A stretch of 64,000 bases of DNA. Origin: Sceloporus undulatus. Lineage: Eukaryota > Chordata > Lepidosauria > Squamata > Phrynosomatidae. Positions 24,973-36,479 of the stretch are shown one piece after another; within the stretch, counting starts at the first letter, position 1; every line of letters begins with the position of its first letter. The translations under genes and the position numbers were made by a program. The stretch is taken from the NCBI RefSeq assembly GCF_019175285.1, contig NC_056524.1:233856395-233920394 (forward strand), written 5' to 3'. The notes under the pieces are model-generated. The model was not told the DNA's origin and searched no databases. It was given only the letters and a program-made list of their open reading frames with translations.

Positions 24973-25202
24973 CAGTCGGCCCTTCTTATACACGGTTTTT
25001 TTTATACACGGATTCAAGCATACACGGTTTGAAAATGTTCCAAAAAAGTATAAATTTCAATTATCAAACCTTGATTTTCCATTTTTTATAAGGGACACCA
25101 TTTTGCTATGTCATTATATTTAATGGGACTTGAACATACACGGATTTTGTTATACACGGGGGATCTTGGAACCAAACCCCAGCGTATAACAAGGGTCCAC
25201 TG
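24973..25202. mobile_element. Tigger-type (Tc1/mariner) MITE with TA duplication
   Basis: It begins 'cagtcggcccttcttataca' and ends 'gtataacaagggtccactg', the left and right termini of a Tigger-like MITE. TA flanks both ends (24971-24972 and 25203-25204). The inner text 'tacacggattcaagcataca' is typical of the family. 230 bp, looks complete. Confidence 0.8.
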
Positions 25203-25204
25203 TA

Positions 25205-25805
25205 TATGACAAGATATCATGTAAAGTAGACCTGCACAACATAAGACACAGAGCTCCCTAGGAGGTTTCCTAATAGCTGTTGGATTAGGGAGAGAAATAG
25301 AAAGTGACAAAGACTTGAGATAGAGAAAGGAAAAATGGTGTGCAGCACTTTAGGATTGCTTAAAGAAGAAAGTGGATATAGAGGGAATCGGGATAATTGA
25401 AGGGGAGGGACAAAAATGTTAAACAAAAATGACAGGTGCAGAGAATGGACAGGAAATCATAGATCCAAAAATGTAACTAGGAGAAATATACAAAAGTGGC
25501 AGTGGAGTAATGACAGAGAAAATAGGTGTGCAGGGGGGATGAATACACACTTGTGTGTAGAAGTGAGACACATTTTTTTTTTATGGATGGAAAGTGTCTG
25601 AAAAAGTAATGTGTTTGTCTGAATGATGATCTTGAGACAAAGGGTATGTTTGTTTAGGTGATGAACCTGAGGATGAGAGAGGGCTTGGGGATGGTGAAAT
25701 ACGTTAGGCAGGCTCAGCCTCACAACTTTGTCTTCTGTGATGGGCATTTTGTTGTGTTGAATGGGGGCAAATATGTTTTTTAGCTTTGGGGACTCAGGCA
25801 TCTGA
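25205..25805. other. Intergenic: nothing recognised
   Basis: A-rich, G-rich sequence without a clear repeat or exon. Confidence 0.4.
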
Positions 25806-25810
25806 GGCAA

Positions 25811-25860
25811 AGGAGCCCTGGTGGTGCAGTGGTTAAATGCTGGTACTGCAACCACAACCC
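25811..25860 (+). mobile_element. Sauria SINE head fragment
   Basis: 'ggagccctggtggtgcagtg' and 'gttaaatgctggtactgca' are the tRNA-like 5' end of the squamate Sauria SINE. Only about 50 bases remain before a MITE piece. Confidence 0.65.
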
Positions 25861-25940
25861 AGTGCTATGGAATTCTGGGAATTGTAGTTTTATTGAGACA
25901 TTTAGCCTTCTCTGTTGGAGAGTTCTGGTTCCCCAAGTCC
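25861..25940. mobile_element. Partial palindromic MITE
   Basis: 'atggaattctgggaattgta' and the following bases match the inner part of the element at 16554-16766. It abuts the SINE fragment directly. Confidence 0.5.
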
Positions 25941-28435
25941 CATTAAATAGAATTGCATAGTAAAATGGTGTCCTTTAATAAAAAGGCAAAGTCAAGGTTT
26001 GCTTCTTGGAATTAATTTTTTTTAAATAATATTTTCAAGCACTAGATGATTAAATCTGTTGATAAAGAATCCCTGGATATGAGTGGCTGACTGTACATTG
26101 AGCCAGTTCCTATGGAGCCATATGCAAAACCAATGAGCAAGCCTACTCTTCCTGATTTGGCTATATGCCAATGTGTGCATATTCTCTCCTGAGAATTTCA
26201 ATAAAGGAATTTATAATGGCAGGTAGGAGTGAATTGTGCCCTATGAATATATGCACAACTCAGAACAGAGAATAATTTATTCCACTGCATGTAATTTCTG
26301 CTACAGAAAAGGATTTGAAAAGTAATAAATTTAGGTTTGAATATACATATCCCAAGCAATCAATACAGTCCATTATTGCAGTCCCTGGAGCCGTCTTCCA
26401 TTATTTTGAAAACCCATAATGAAAAATATCATTGTCTGCTAAATTCATTGGCATACATAGCATTAATTGAACTGAGTAAAAGGTTACAAGAGACACACAT
26501 TAACCTTTGCATCACATATTTTCTTTGTTCCATTTAAAATTCCTCCCACTCAAACATGTTTGAAGAAGAGAAGCGATCAATATATAGCAATGATTCACAG
26601 AAACTTCTGCACAAACTTGGGGGGAGGTGCAGTTTTTCATTCTCATGTACTGTACTTGGTTTCCCTCACATGGAAGATAAAATATGTATCTAATTTTTTG
26701 TCTCAGTAGACAGTTGAGATTGTAGCCTCTTTATGATCATCCACCGAATTCTGATTCATGACAGCTTTGCAGCATGCCCAGATCCAAATTCTATTCCCTT
26801 GCATTATGTTGGTTTCTTTCTTACCAAGTGCTTCACCTGGTTTTAGTCAGGATTCCTTCTTCATAGCTTCTAGCTGTCTGTTTCATGATTTTGCAAAAAC
26901 AGGTAAGATGTAACAATCCACTCTTACATAAATATCAAAGGAATGGAAGAGGATTGTTTGACCATGCATTCCAAAAGAGCATGCAAAAAAAATTCTTCCT
27001 CCCCGATATGGCATGTATATAGAGATTTAGAAATGAAAGTGAAAACTGATCATAGCTTTCAGAAACATCCATCCATGTTTAAGCATGCTTTTAGCTTATT
27101 AAAATGGAATGCATTTGTAGCATTAAAACCTCTTGAATTAGCTTCTTAAAGTTAAAGTGAATGTTAATATTAAAAGCTGTGATTAGCTAGAGCTTTTACA
27201 GAGCAATCCCATGCACCAGCTATGGACAGAGGGAGTATGCTGTCTCTCTTGCAAAAGACATTTCAGCTGATAGGCTCCTGTCTTTCAAACAATTGTCTTT
27301 ACTATGATGGACTGTCAAGTGCACACACGTATAGCTCTTTTAGGAATTCCCACTCCTGAATGATGTTCAATAAAACCCTGGGCATTGCAAATATACTATA
27401 TGTATATACAGGATATAATAGATATTAAATAAGTAGTGACAGATCTATTTCAGAGGTGCACAGACCAGAAGTGGACAAAATGGGAATTCTAATGTGTGTG
27501 CTATGCTTGGATCTTATAGGGAGCGTGATGATGAGCTCAGGGGCAGTATCCTTGATGTTAATTTGGTTCCCTGGACTGTGAGTGGCAGCATGTCTGCCAA
27601 TATGTAAGAAATACTCTGTTGCAGGAAGCAATGAAACATCCTGGAATGCTAACAGGCAAAACAGCGAGAGACAGTGCTTGGGGAAGACAGATCTAAAAGG
27701 ATGTTTGGCCTCTCTGAGTGTGGGGATATCTAATTCTATTTGAACTAGAGAATTTGACACTATAACAAATGAGCCTATTCTGCCTGCAACCCTGTGCTTC
27801 TGGCATCTATGATTAGATGTTGAGACTTCTTCCAAATGCCTGAACTGTCTGCTGCCACAGCTGAGTAAGTAGGGAACTACTCTGCAGCATTTGCATTGAG
27901 GGGTTTTGTTTGAGTCCTGGAAACTCTCTTTTGTCCTGGATGTTGGCCCCTCCAAATTTGAGGTAAAATTTCATTTTAACCAATAGGCTTGAAACATGGT
28001 AAAAACGTCCTCCATACTCCTTAGAGATTCTTTTTTGGCATTTTGAAGCAAAAACAGCCCTGGGGGCTGCATGTGGCACACAGCCTGGAGCTTGTTCAGC
28101 AGCTGTACACACTGAGCCATTGAAGGCTGGCATGATTAGTGTGTCTACCTCTCTACATGTTTGCATTTCTTGGAGTGTACTCATGGCATTCTTTGTCTGT
28201 GTCATTGTGAGCAACAACAGCAGGTTCAGCACCCTAATTATTTGTAACTTAAACAGGAAGGTCTTTCTCTGCCAGCAAAAAGATAAGAGAAAGAAGCAAA
28301 GTGAGCATCCCTCAGGGGGGAATTCCATAGCCCCTAGCAGCAGACACTCTCCCATGTCTCCCTGCCCAGCCTGTGCTAGTTGTAGGATGGAAGCACCACC
28401 ACCACCTTTGATCTTAAATGACTGCAGGCTCATAG
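25941..28435. other. Intergenic: no gene recognised
   Basis: A minus-strand open frame of 206 codons (27813-28433) and one of 176 codons (27425-27955) overlap in different frames. Neither shows a known domain. The region next to them grades into an old L2, so I treat this as decayed repeat or chance open frame. Confidence 0.4.
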
Positions 28436-28439
28436 AGGA

Positions 28440-29345
28440 GATAGGACTTTCAAATAGTCTGTCCCTAAGCCATATAGAGTTTTATAGAAAGCCTGTGAAT
28501 TTGTTTCAACAAGGGAGTTACATACTCCCTACAGTCAGATCTGGTCAGCAGTCTAGCTGAAGCTGAAGTTTCTGAACAGTTTCCAAAGGCAGCCCCACAT
28601 AGAGTGCATTACAATAATCCAACCAGGATGTAATCAAGGCATGTGTTACTGTGGCCCCATCGGCTTCTCAAAAAATGGGCATAGCTGTTGCACAAATTTT
28701 AACTGCAGATGCATTCTTGGACACTGCTGAAACCTGGGCCTCCAGGTTCAGGGATGAGTACAAGAGAACACCCAAGCAACAAACCTGAGATTTCAGAGAG
28801 AACATAACCCTGTCTAGTACAAATTTAATTCATGTTCCCTGATTTGCTTTCCGATTGACTTAGGAGTGCCTCTGCCTTGTCTGAATTAAGCTTCATTTTT
28901 TTTGCCCCCATTGCTGACAACGGACACTGGTTTAGTATTGAAACAGCAGCTCTGATGCTGGATAAAAATGAGAGATAGATTTGAGTGTCAGCTGCATACT
29001 AGTGACATCAAACCCAAATTTCTGGACAACCTTTCTCAGCAGTTTCATGTAGATGTGAAACAGCACAAAGGAGACCACAGACCAATCGCCAGGGTATCAA
29101 GCAAGAATTCCCCAGCACCACCTCCTACGTTTCCCCCTACAGGAAGGAATGAAACCACTGTGAAATGGTGCCTCCAAATTCCATCACAGCAAAGTGGCCC
29201 AGAAAGATACCATGATTGATGATGTAAAAATCTGCTGAGAGGTCCAGCAGAATGATTGGGGACACACTCTTCCCATTCAGTTCTCAGTGTAGATCATCCA
29301 ACAAGGCAATCAAAGCTGTGTCCATCCAGAAGCCTCACATACTGC
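28440..29345 (-). mobile_element. Old L2-clade LINE fragment
   Basis: The reverse strand at 29345-29200 gives DTALIALLDDLH and ILLDLSADF, the L2 RT core (compare SLLLLLDLSAAFDTIDHG at 54.5 kb). It is followed by IYMKLLRKVVQKFGFDVTS near 29050, matching the IYMKPLGE block of L2. The 28565-28760 part is a common L2-associated stretch ('agtgcattacaataatccaa'). Heavily decayed. Confidence 0.65.
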
Positions 29346-29754
29346 CAAAAAAATCCAAACAAAAAACATCACAGGCAGGTTTGCAGCCTATTTAAAAGCT
29401 GCATCATCCCTATTAGTGCTTTCTAAAAGAATTCTTTTTTCTTTCTTTCTTGGTCAGAAAAATACTAGGCTGGAGCTTCAAAAGCAGCCTGCACTTTGCC
29501 TACCCTGGCCCATATTCTTCTCAGACAGGATCCAACCACTTAGATTTTTAATATCTATTACCCCTCGAATACATAAGAAACCTAGTACACGCACTTAAGG
29601 GGAAGGACTTTCTTCTTTTCACAGCTTCCCTTAAAATTCTTACTAAAAGGGCAGTGTGTCCATCATATGGCTAAAGCCAGCACTTAGACTAGGAAAGAAA
29701 ATAAAATCAACTTATTTCTAATTATAGCTGTCTCTTTGAATGAATGGTATTAAT

Positions 29755-30850
29755 AATGAATGAATGAATGCCTTTATTTCAGTTAACCAACCATAGGCAG
29801 TATAAAAGCAAAACAACAGCAGCAACAAATTAAATAACAGTAAGAGTAGTACATACACAGCATATAAACAAACATGTAAAATACATTATAACAGGGGTTT
29901 TGTTAACAGACTCGCCACTTCATAGTCTAACCCACCCCAATTTTCCAAAAGTGTTTGAGCCGGGAGAGGACATCATTACTCGCTTTTTTAACACATGACT
30001 TTAAGAACTTTTATAGCACAGAAAATAAACTTTGCGACTTCCTCTGTGATCTTTTTGTCCTCATCTGCCAATAAAAACTTCAGGCACCATTCAGAAGTTC
30101 TGCCTGGATGTCTATTTAATAAAGGGTAATTAATTGTAGTTAGGTTTCCCTGTACTCCACATCTTACTCTTACAGTGGTGTTACTGTATAACTTCATGAT
30201 TAGGCCAAGTAGTCTTTTATCAATTGAGGAAGCAAGAAGTTTATCCCAGAGTTTGTCTGTTGATATCAAATCGAAAGCTGATTTCAGATCCATAAAGGCA
30301 ACAAATAAACTATGACTATGAGCTCTAGTATATTTTTCCGCAAGATGACTTAGAACTATACAATGGTCAATAGTTGACTTGCCTTTTCTGAAACCAGCTT
30401 GTTCATCCCCAAGGATTCTTTCATCCTCTACCCAATCCACGGGTCGGTTGTTTAGAAATCTACCATACAGTTTCCCCACCACTCACCGCAAGCTTATAGG
30501 CCGATAATTAGAGGGCTCGCTTTTATCACACTTTTTGTAAACTGGAATTATGATGGCTTGGGACCAGCTACTGGGCAGTTGGGCCGTTCTGATGATATGA
30601 GTGAATAGAGTTGCCAGTAGAGGTGTCCACCAGGTGCTATTCACTTTAGTAATTCTGGCATAATATGATCAGGCCCTGGAGCTTGGCTCGGCTTCAGGCA
30701 AGAAATTAACCTTTTGACTTCCTGTTCAGTAACAGGGGGCCATTGTGGGGTGTCTAAGAATTTCGAGGAAGCTACACCTGATTCTCGTGCTGGTCCAGAG
30801 GTGTACTCCTCACAATCTCTGTCTATTTAAGAACCAACCCACAAGAGCTT
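29755..30850 (-). mobile_element. Non-LTR LINE fragment of unassigned clade
   Basis: A minus-strand open frame (29988-30482) gives RILGDEQAGFRKGKSTIDHC, FMDLKSAFDLIS and MKLYSNTTVRVRCGVQG. Upstream frames give APGPDHIMPELLK, then SQAIIIPVYKK. These are reverse-transcriptase blocks of a LINE. The 3' end has a (TTCA)n-type tail at 29755-29775. It is not CR1, L2, L1 or BovB as seen elsewhere here; R4/Dong-like or I/Vingi-like are possibilities. The catalytic block is missing from the open frame. Confidence 0.65.
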
Positions 30851-31111
30851 TAGATACATTGTTGCTTTTGTAATAGGATAAACAATCAGCTATCTAAAGT
30901 AACCAGTATCCTAGTAACAATTTGCCAAAGCAGCTTTCAGGGTAAAGGAGTTGGGACATCATGACAGTTTTTGGCCAGTCTTGCCCCGCTGCTGTCCAGA
31001 TGAAGGCAGAGGAAATTTCTTTTATAACCAAAGATATACTTGGTGGGATGTATATCCCACCAAGGCAGCTCCAAAATCCAAGCTGAATAATAAATAGGTT
31101 TAGGTGACTTA

Positions 31112-31436
31112 GGCGGGGTACAGACTGCCAGAAAGAGGCAGCCGGGAGCCACCTCCCTTTTCCGTGTAGCCTGCCGCAGCAACCAAATTGTGTGGCTGAA
31201 AAGCGGCTCCTTTTATTGCTGCTGCAAACTGCCTGCGGCGGCGCGAGCACACTGCTGTGCGCGCCCATCTGGACGGCGCACAGCAGTGACATCATCGCTA
31301 CGTGCACCGTGTATACGGTGCCGTGCAGTGATGATGTCCTGGTGATGTCCTAGGGTTGTGGGGCGTGTGGAAACAGCACCCCGAGGCAACCTTACCATGT
31401 TGCCAGGACGTGCTAAAGGGCCCTTCTGTCCAGGGC
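31112..31436. mobile_element. GC-rich non-autonomous DNA element
   Basis: It starts 'ggcggggtacagactgccag' and contains 'gcaccccgaggcaacct', shared with the 52657-53117 element ('atgccccgaggcaaccctag'). It has strong internal inverted repeats ('gcacagcagtgacatcatcg' region). It is bordered directly by a solo LTR on its right. Confidence 0.55.
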
Positions 31437-31441
31437 CCTAG

Positions 31442-32094
31442 TGTCCGGGAAAGCAGCCAAAGGGCTGATAAGGCAGCTAGTTCTCAAACAAACAACCCCC
31501 TCCCAGCACAGCAAAGTCAGTGTAAGCTACACAGTCCTGGAGAGTTGCAGTAGTTTTACCAAAAGGGATTACCAAGAGAATTGTCAGACGGTCCGAGGTT
31601 CAGGGTAGCAGATAGGCAGGTCGATAAAGCAGTCCAAGGTCAAGGTTTCCGGGTAGTCAAGACAAGAAGCCAAAGGAGCCAGAAACAGAGTCTTTCCTCT
31701 AAAAGAGTCAGATATCCACTGGCAAAGAACCACACATGCTCCAGGTGCTTAAGAAGGCAAGGAGCCGGCCTTCAGCTGTGTCTGATTACGAACACGCTTC
31801 TGATAAAGCCTCCGAGATCTTCGAAGGCCCTCTCTTTCTGTTCGATGCTCCTTGAAGGTAGGCACACTGCCCAGATCCTCCTCCATGTCCACAGCCTCGG
31901 CACCAGGCAAACTTGACTGCTGAACCTCTGGAGGGGCCACAGACTCTGCTCCAGCAGAACTAGGGCCAGCCTCTGGCTCCTCCATTACAGGTTCAAGTCC
32001 CAGGGGCTCTGGCTCCTCCATTACAGGTTCAGGTCCCAGGGGCTCTAGCTCATCCTCTGAATCCTCCAAGCCGTCCTCCAGGCTGGGCATGACA
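31442..32094 (-). mobile_element. Solo LTR, LTR-retroelement fossil, with 5-bp target duplication
   Basis: The element has TG...CA termini on the minus strand (starting TGTCATGCCC, ending CCCGGACA) and is flanked by the perfect 5-bp duplication cctag (31437-31441 and 32095-32099). 653 bp. No internal retroviral genes are present, so this is a solo LTR left by recombination. The family (gypsy-like or ERV-like) is not resolved. The exact target duplication suggests moderate age. A minus-strand open frame inside it is treated as part of the fossil. Confidence 0.8.
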
Positions 32095-32099
32095 CCTAG

Positions 32100-33020
32100 T
32101 CATCTTTTTAAAAGTGTACATAATGCAAATTTTATTGAATATTTGCAGTCTACATTTGAATGTCAATGCAGATAAAAATAATTAAAATCAGAGATAACAG
32201 AAAGATAAATATAAAAACATTAAGAGATTACCTAATCCATGGTGTCTGTATGATGCCCCAGAAGAAAAGAAACATCTCTTTTCAAATGTGAAGCAAAGTC
32301 TAAATAAAACCCAAATACAGTATTGTTGTCGGTGTTTCTGCTTTATTTCTTTACAAGGTTTCCTAACACCTGCCTTAGACAAATATGAAAGGCAAAATAG
32401 TTTTAAAAAAAACAATCAAGAGTCCTTGAGTACTATATGAAAGAGTTAAAAGGATATGCTGGTGTTATTTCTCCCTGAGGCTGAGTCAGTCTGGAATGCA
32501 CATAAAAATGCAAACTGACTCCCTGGCTGTTCAGATACACATGCAGCAAAGATGCTGCAGGGGGGCTGGATTTGTTACATGCAAACCTCCCTTTAAAGCA
32601 CAACTTTGCAGTGGACTGATTTTGGGTATCTTTTGTCACTTTTAGACTGTAACCCAGCCTGTAAAAATGAGAGGTATATATCACACAGAGCAGTTCTGCA
32701 GTCAAATGCTAAAACCATTAAATCCCACTGGAATGTGAAGAATGTAATCAGTAAACTTTAACTATGTTGTTTTCTAGAGAATGTGTGTTGCATCACTACA
32801 AAAGAAACTGTATCGATAACTATTTGGCATGCTCAGCAGACTGGCATACCTTAGTAAGAAGCAACGGAAATAAAAACTGAGGAAGTGCATTCCATATTCA
32901 TCTGACTCATAGCAAAATAATACCTGTGGATTATTGAGAATTTGATTGCACTATGTTCAAATACTTTTCATTTTCATTGGTAACCCAATCTAGCAGTTAA
33001 AGAACCGGAATGTCTTTGAG
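32100..33020. other. Intergenic: nothing recognised
   Basis: AT-rich, no recognisable exon or repeat. Confidence 0.5.

Positions 33021-33021
<1 letters not shown>

Positions 33022-33070
<49 letters not shown>
33022..33070. repeat. (AT)n microsatellite
   Basis: About 24 uninterrupted AT units. Confidence 0.95.
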
Positions 33071-33073
<3 letters not shown>

Positions 33074-33091
33074 CAAGTCACTTATTTATAC

Positions 33092-33676
33092 TAGGGCTGG
33101 GGAGTAAGAGTAAGCAGTAAAGGAGTAAGAGGTTTTTACAGGAGTAGGGGTAGGAATAAGGAGTAACAAAATATATTTGTTACTCCGTATTCCTGTTATT
33201 ATATTGTACATGCAAACACTAAAAAACAATTTTATTATATGGCACTGGGGAAGGGAATTCTGATTAGTGATAACCATATAATCATAATTACAAAAAGTAA
33301 CCTGATAAGTCATGTGGCAATGACGAAATATTGTTATTGAGGACTATAATAGCAATAGCAAGTACATTTTGATACCACTTATCAGTGCATTTAAGCACTC
33401 CCTAAGCAGTTTAGAAAGTATAAGCTAATTGCCCCCAACAATCTGGGTACTCATTTTAGCGACCTCCTCAGAAGGATGCAAGCCTGAGTCGAGCTTGAGC
33501 CCTTTTGCTGGTACTGAACTCATAACCATATGGTTTGTGAGTGAGTGGCTGCAGTATAGGCATTTAACCACTGCACCACCAGTGGGAGTAGGAGTAAGAG
33601 TAACATTAAGAAAAAATGTCTTACTCCAGAGCAGGACAAGGAGTAACCCCAAAATCACAACTACTCCCCAGCTCTG
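33092..33676. mobile_element. hAT-like MITE with 8-bp target duplication, carrying a nested SINE
   Basis: The left end is 'tagggctggggagtaagagt' and the right end 'actactccccagctctg', an inverted terminus of about 14 bp. A perfect 8-bp duplication atttatac flanks it (33084-33091 and 33677-33684), as expected for hAT. A Sauria SINE sits inside (33371-33582). An uninterrupted relative is at 45847-46090. Confidence 0.85.
33371..33582 (-). mobile_element. Full-length Sauria SINE
   Basis: The reverse complement starts 'ctggtggtgcagtggttaaa' (tRNA-like promoter part), continues with 'agggctcaagctcgactcag', 'gagtacccagattgttgggg', and ends 'gcactgataagtggtatcaa'. This is the squamate Sauria SINE and a main reason for assigning the window to a squamate. 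Confidence 0.88.
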
Positions 33677-34025
33677 ATTTATACAGTGGTTATGAGATGA
33701 ATGGGATAAGAAACAAGGTGTTTCATATTTTAAAAATACTTATACTACTATTGCTGTTGCTAACCATTTGTACAGTACATTGCTTTGGAAGAGACAAAGC
33801 AATCAATGCACAATGTTTCATAGTCTTAAAAAAATCCAGAATGTCTGAAATTACAAGATGCAGGACCTTCACCAAAGGTAAGAAAGTCTGGATTCAGTGA
33901 ATGTCTAGACAAGAGATAGTCTAGAAATAGTATGTACTCTAAACTTTCAGTTTTGCATAAAAAAGACTGAACATAAACATAGTAGCCTGAATTCACCATT
34001 ACACCAGCAGAGTGAAGACAATTTC

Positions 34026-34641
34026 TGTCAGCGCAACTGCTGGGGTCCAACAACCACTGTCAGCAACTCCAACGAGTCCTGGGGTTAAATCAGACCCTTG
34101 TAGCAGAGCTGGCAATCTTCCAGAAGCCGAAGCGTGGCTCCAAAGTCCAAGTTGGGATGACAGCAACTGGATGTCTTCCTGGAACTGCAGCAATGCAGGA
34201 ACCTCCGGGGACACACAGCAAAACAATGCTATAGCTTCTTCTGATAAACCACCAGAGAAACTAAGTCTCCCAAAGTGCTCTTTATTCACAGTGCTGTTAT
34301 ACAAAACTAGATCTCTAAAACTCCAAACCATACCAATCCAACTCCTTCTACAAACCCACAAGCTATCCCCTTGCAACCCCTGGGTTTATATAGTCTCCAG
34401 ACCATGTGGTCTCCCAAACCCAGTGAGTTCAGGTGTGTAACCATGTCATGTGTCTCCTGTGCAATTCAGACACATGTTTCATCATCCATGGCTACGTGCA
34501 CTTGGACACTGAAGAGTCCTTGAGACAATGAGCTTCAGCTGTGCTGATCAGCCTTACCACTCTGCTGAATGCTCATGGCCAAACACACGCACATCAAGCA
34601 TTTCCCTGTGTGCTATGTTTTAACCCTTCAAATCCCTGACA
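34026..34641 (-). mobile_element. Solo LTR, LTR-retroelement fossil, with 5-bp target duplication
   Basis: It reads TGTCAGGGAT...GCTGACA on the minus strand, flanked by the perfect duplication atttc (34021-34025 and 34642-34646). 616 bp. The minus strand carries a TATA-like box (TATATAAA, about 34383-34390) and, downstream of it, a poly(A) signal (AATAAA, about 34281-34286), in the order expected of an LTR. No internal genes. It looks whole as a solo LTR and fairly recent; the family is not resolved. Confidence 0.85.
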
Positions 34642-34649
34642 ATTTCTAG

Positions 34650-35265
34650 TGCTTTGTATTACATTGTAACACTGTACACATGATTGTATAAATGTTTGCA
34701 TAAGAAAAGCCAAAATGCAATAATCCCAACTATAACAGCTACTGAATCAATGGAGCTCACGTAGGTGTTGATTTGTCACATCAAATTCCCATTGATTCCA
34801 GGGGTCTGCTCTCGCTGAGACTAACAACTGGTTTAGAATATTAATTTTATTGGATATCATGCTTCTACTGACTCTGAAAATGTGCCACCACTAGCCTATT
34901 GGGCTTTGATCTAGCCCAATGTCATCATTAGGTAAAGGTCACTGAATCAACAATGTATTGGCAGCTGTGCATTTGGTTCCTGCCCTCATGGGATCTCAAA
35001 TACTGGAAATATCATGAGATGTCAAATCCATGTAAGTCTACTGACAGTAACATGTACATCTCCATGGCTGTGTGCACATGTTGCCATTGACTTATGTGTA
35101 GCAGACACTCCAAACCATGGATAGCTAGCCCACTGATACAGTAGGAAAAAGGATGGAAAAGTAGTCCTTCGGCCACATTCCAACTCCTCTCCTACTTCAA
35201 TAACCATGGAGGAGCTACATAAATTCAACCTAGACAATGTGGAAATCTAATAATCATTTTTTTTC
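34650..35265. other. Intergenic: nothing recognised
   Basis: No exon or clear repeat. Confidence 0.45.
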
Positions 35266-35267
35266 TG

Positions 35268-36450
35268 TACTCTGGATCAAACACTGACCAGAACTGAGTC
35301 AAGAAATCAGAAGTCTAGGAATGGGAAGGGCAGCTATGAAAGAACTAGACAACTATATCTTTACTAAGGAGTAAAGATATACAACTGAACACTAAAGTTA
35401 GAATCGTGGAAGCCATAGCATTCCCCACCACCATGTATGGACGTGAGAGCTGGACAATGGGGGGAAAATACATAAGAAAATCAACTAATTTCAGATGTGG
35501 GGGTGGAAAAGAGTGCTAACAATACCGTGGACAGCCAAGAAGACAAATACGTGGGTCCTAGAACAGATCAAGCCTAAATTCTCCCAGGAAGCCAAGTTGA
35601 TCAAATTGAGGCTGTTGTACTTTGGCTACATCACGAGAAGGCATGATTCATTAGAAAAGACAATAATTCTAGGAAAAGTAGAGGAATATCAACAATCTAA
35701 GATAAGTAGATGACACCATACTATTAGCAGAAAACATCACAGACATGGAACAACTACAACGGAAGAAAGTGCAAAGGCAGGATTACTGCTGAACATAAAG
35801 AAAACAAAAATAACGATCACAGACGAGCTACACGAATTCAACTGAGACAATGAGGAAAATGAAATAGTAAAAGAGTTCCCATGCCTTGCATCAGACACTG
35901 ATCAGAATGGAGACTGCAGTCACGAAATCAGAAGACTAGCTATGAAAGAACTAGAGAAGACCTTAAAGAGTAAAAATATGCAGTACAACTAAGCATGAAA
36001 GTTAAAATTGTCCAAGCCACAGTTTTCCCCATCACCATGTACGGATGCGAGAGCGGGACAGTGAGGAAAGCAGATAAGAAGAATATCAGTTCATTGGAAA
36101 TGTGGCTGAGAACAATTCTGTGGGTATTAGGGATGGTCAAAAAGAGAAAAAATAGGTCCGTTAACACATCAAGCCAGAAATCTCCCTGGAAGCCAAGATG
36201 ATGAAACTGAAGCTGTCGTACTTTGGCCACATCATGAGAAAGCAAGAAAAATAATAATGCTAGGAAAGGTAGATGGTAACAGAAAGAGAGGAAGACCACA
36301 CGCCAGGTGGCAGGACTGAATCAGATAGGTCATGGGCCTCAACCTACAGGACAAGAGCAGAGCAATGGAGATCTTGGAGATGCATCATTCACAGGGCCGC
36401 CATGAGTCGAGGCCAACTCAAGGGCAGCTAACAACAACCCCTCCGACCAT
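35268..36450 (+). mobile_element. Two adjacent RTE/BovB LINE 3' fragments
   Basis: The block 'cgagagcgggacagtgagga' / 'gtgagagctggacaatgggg' occurs twice (near 35440 and 36050), each preceded by 'tgaccagaactgagtcaaga' / 'tgatcagaatggagactgca'. Translations include FPITMYGCESGTVRKADKK and AKLIKLRLLYFGYITRRHDS, the BovB C-terminal pattern. The second copy ends 'catgagtcgaggccaactca' plus 'agggcagctaacaacaac', the BovB 3' end. Both are broken. Confidence 0.75.
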
Positions 36451-36479
36451 CCAGAGGGGCTTCTGCTTGACCGCCATCC

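Noticed and set aside
27813-28433. Minus-strand open frame of 206 codons, between MRPL44 and AGFG1
   Set aside because: No recognisable domain, composition like translated non-coding DNA, overlaps another unrelated open frame, and borders an old L2.
31749-32090. Acidic, proline-rich minus-strand open frame of 113 codons
   Set aside because: It lies wholly inside the solo LTR fossil and begins at its edge, so it is not treated as a host gene.
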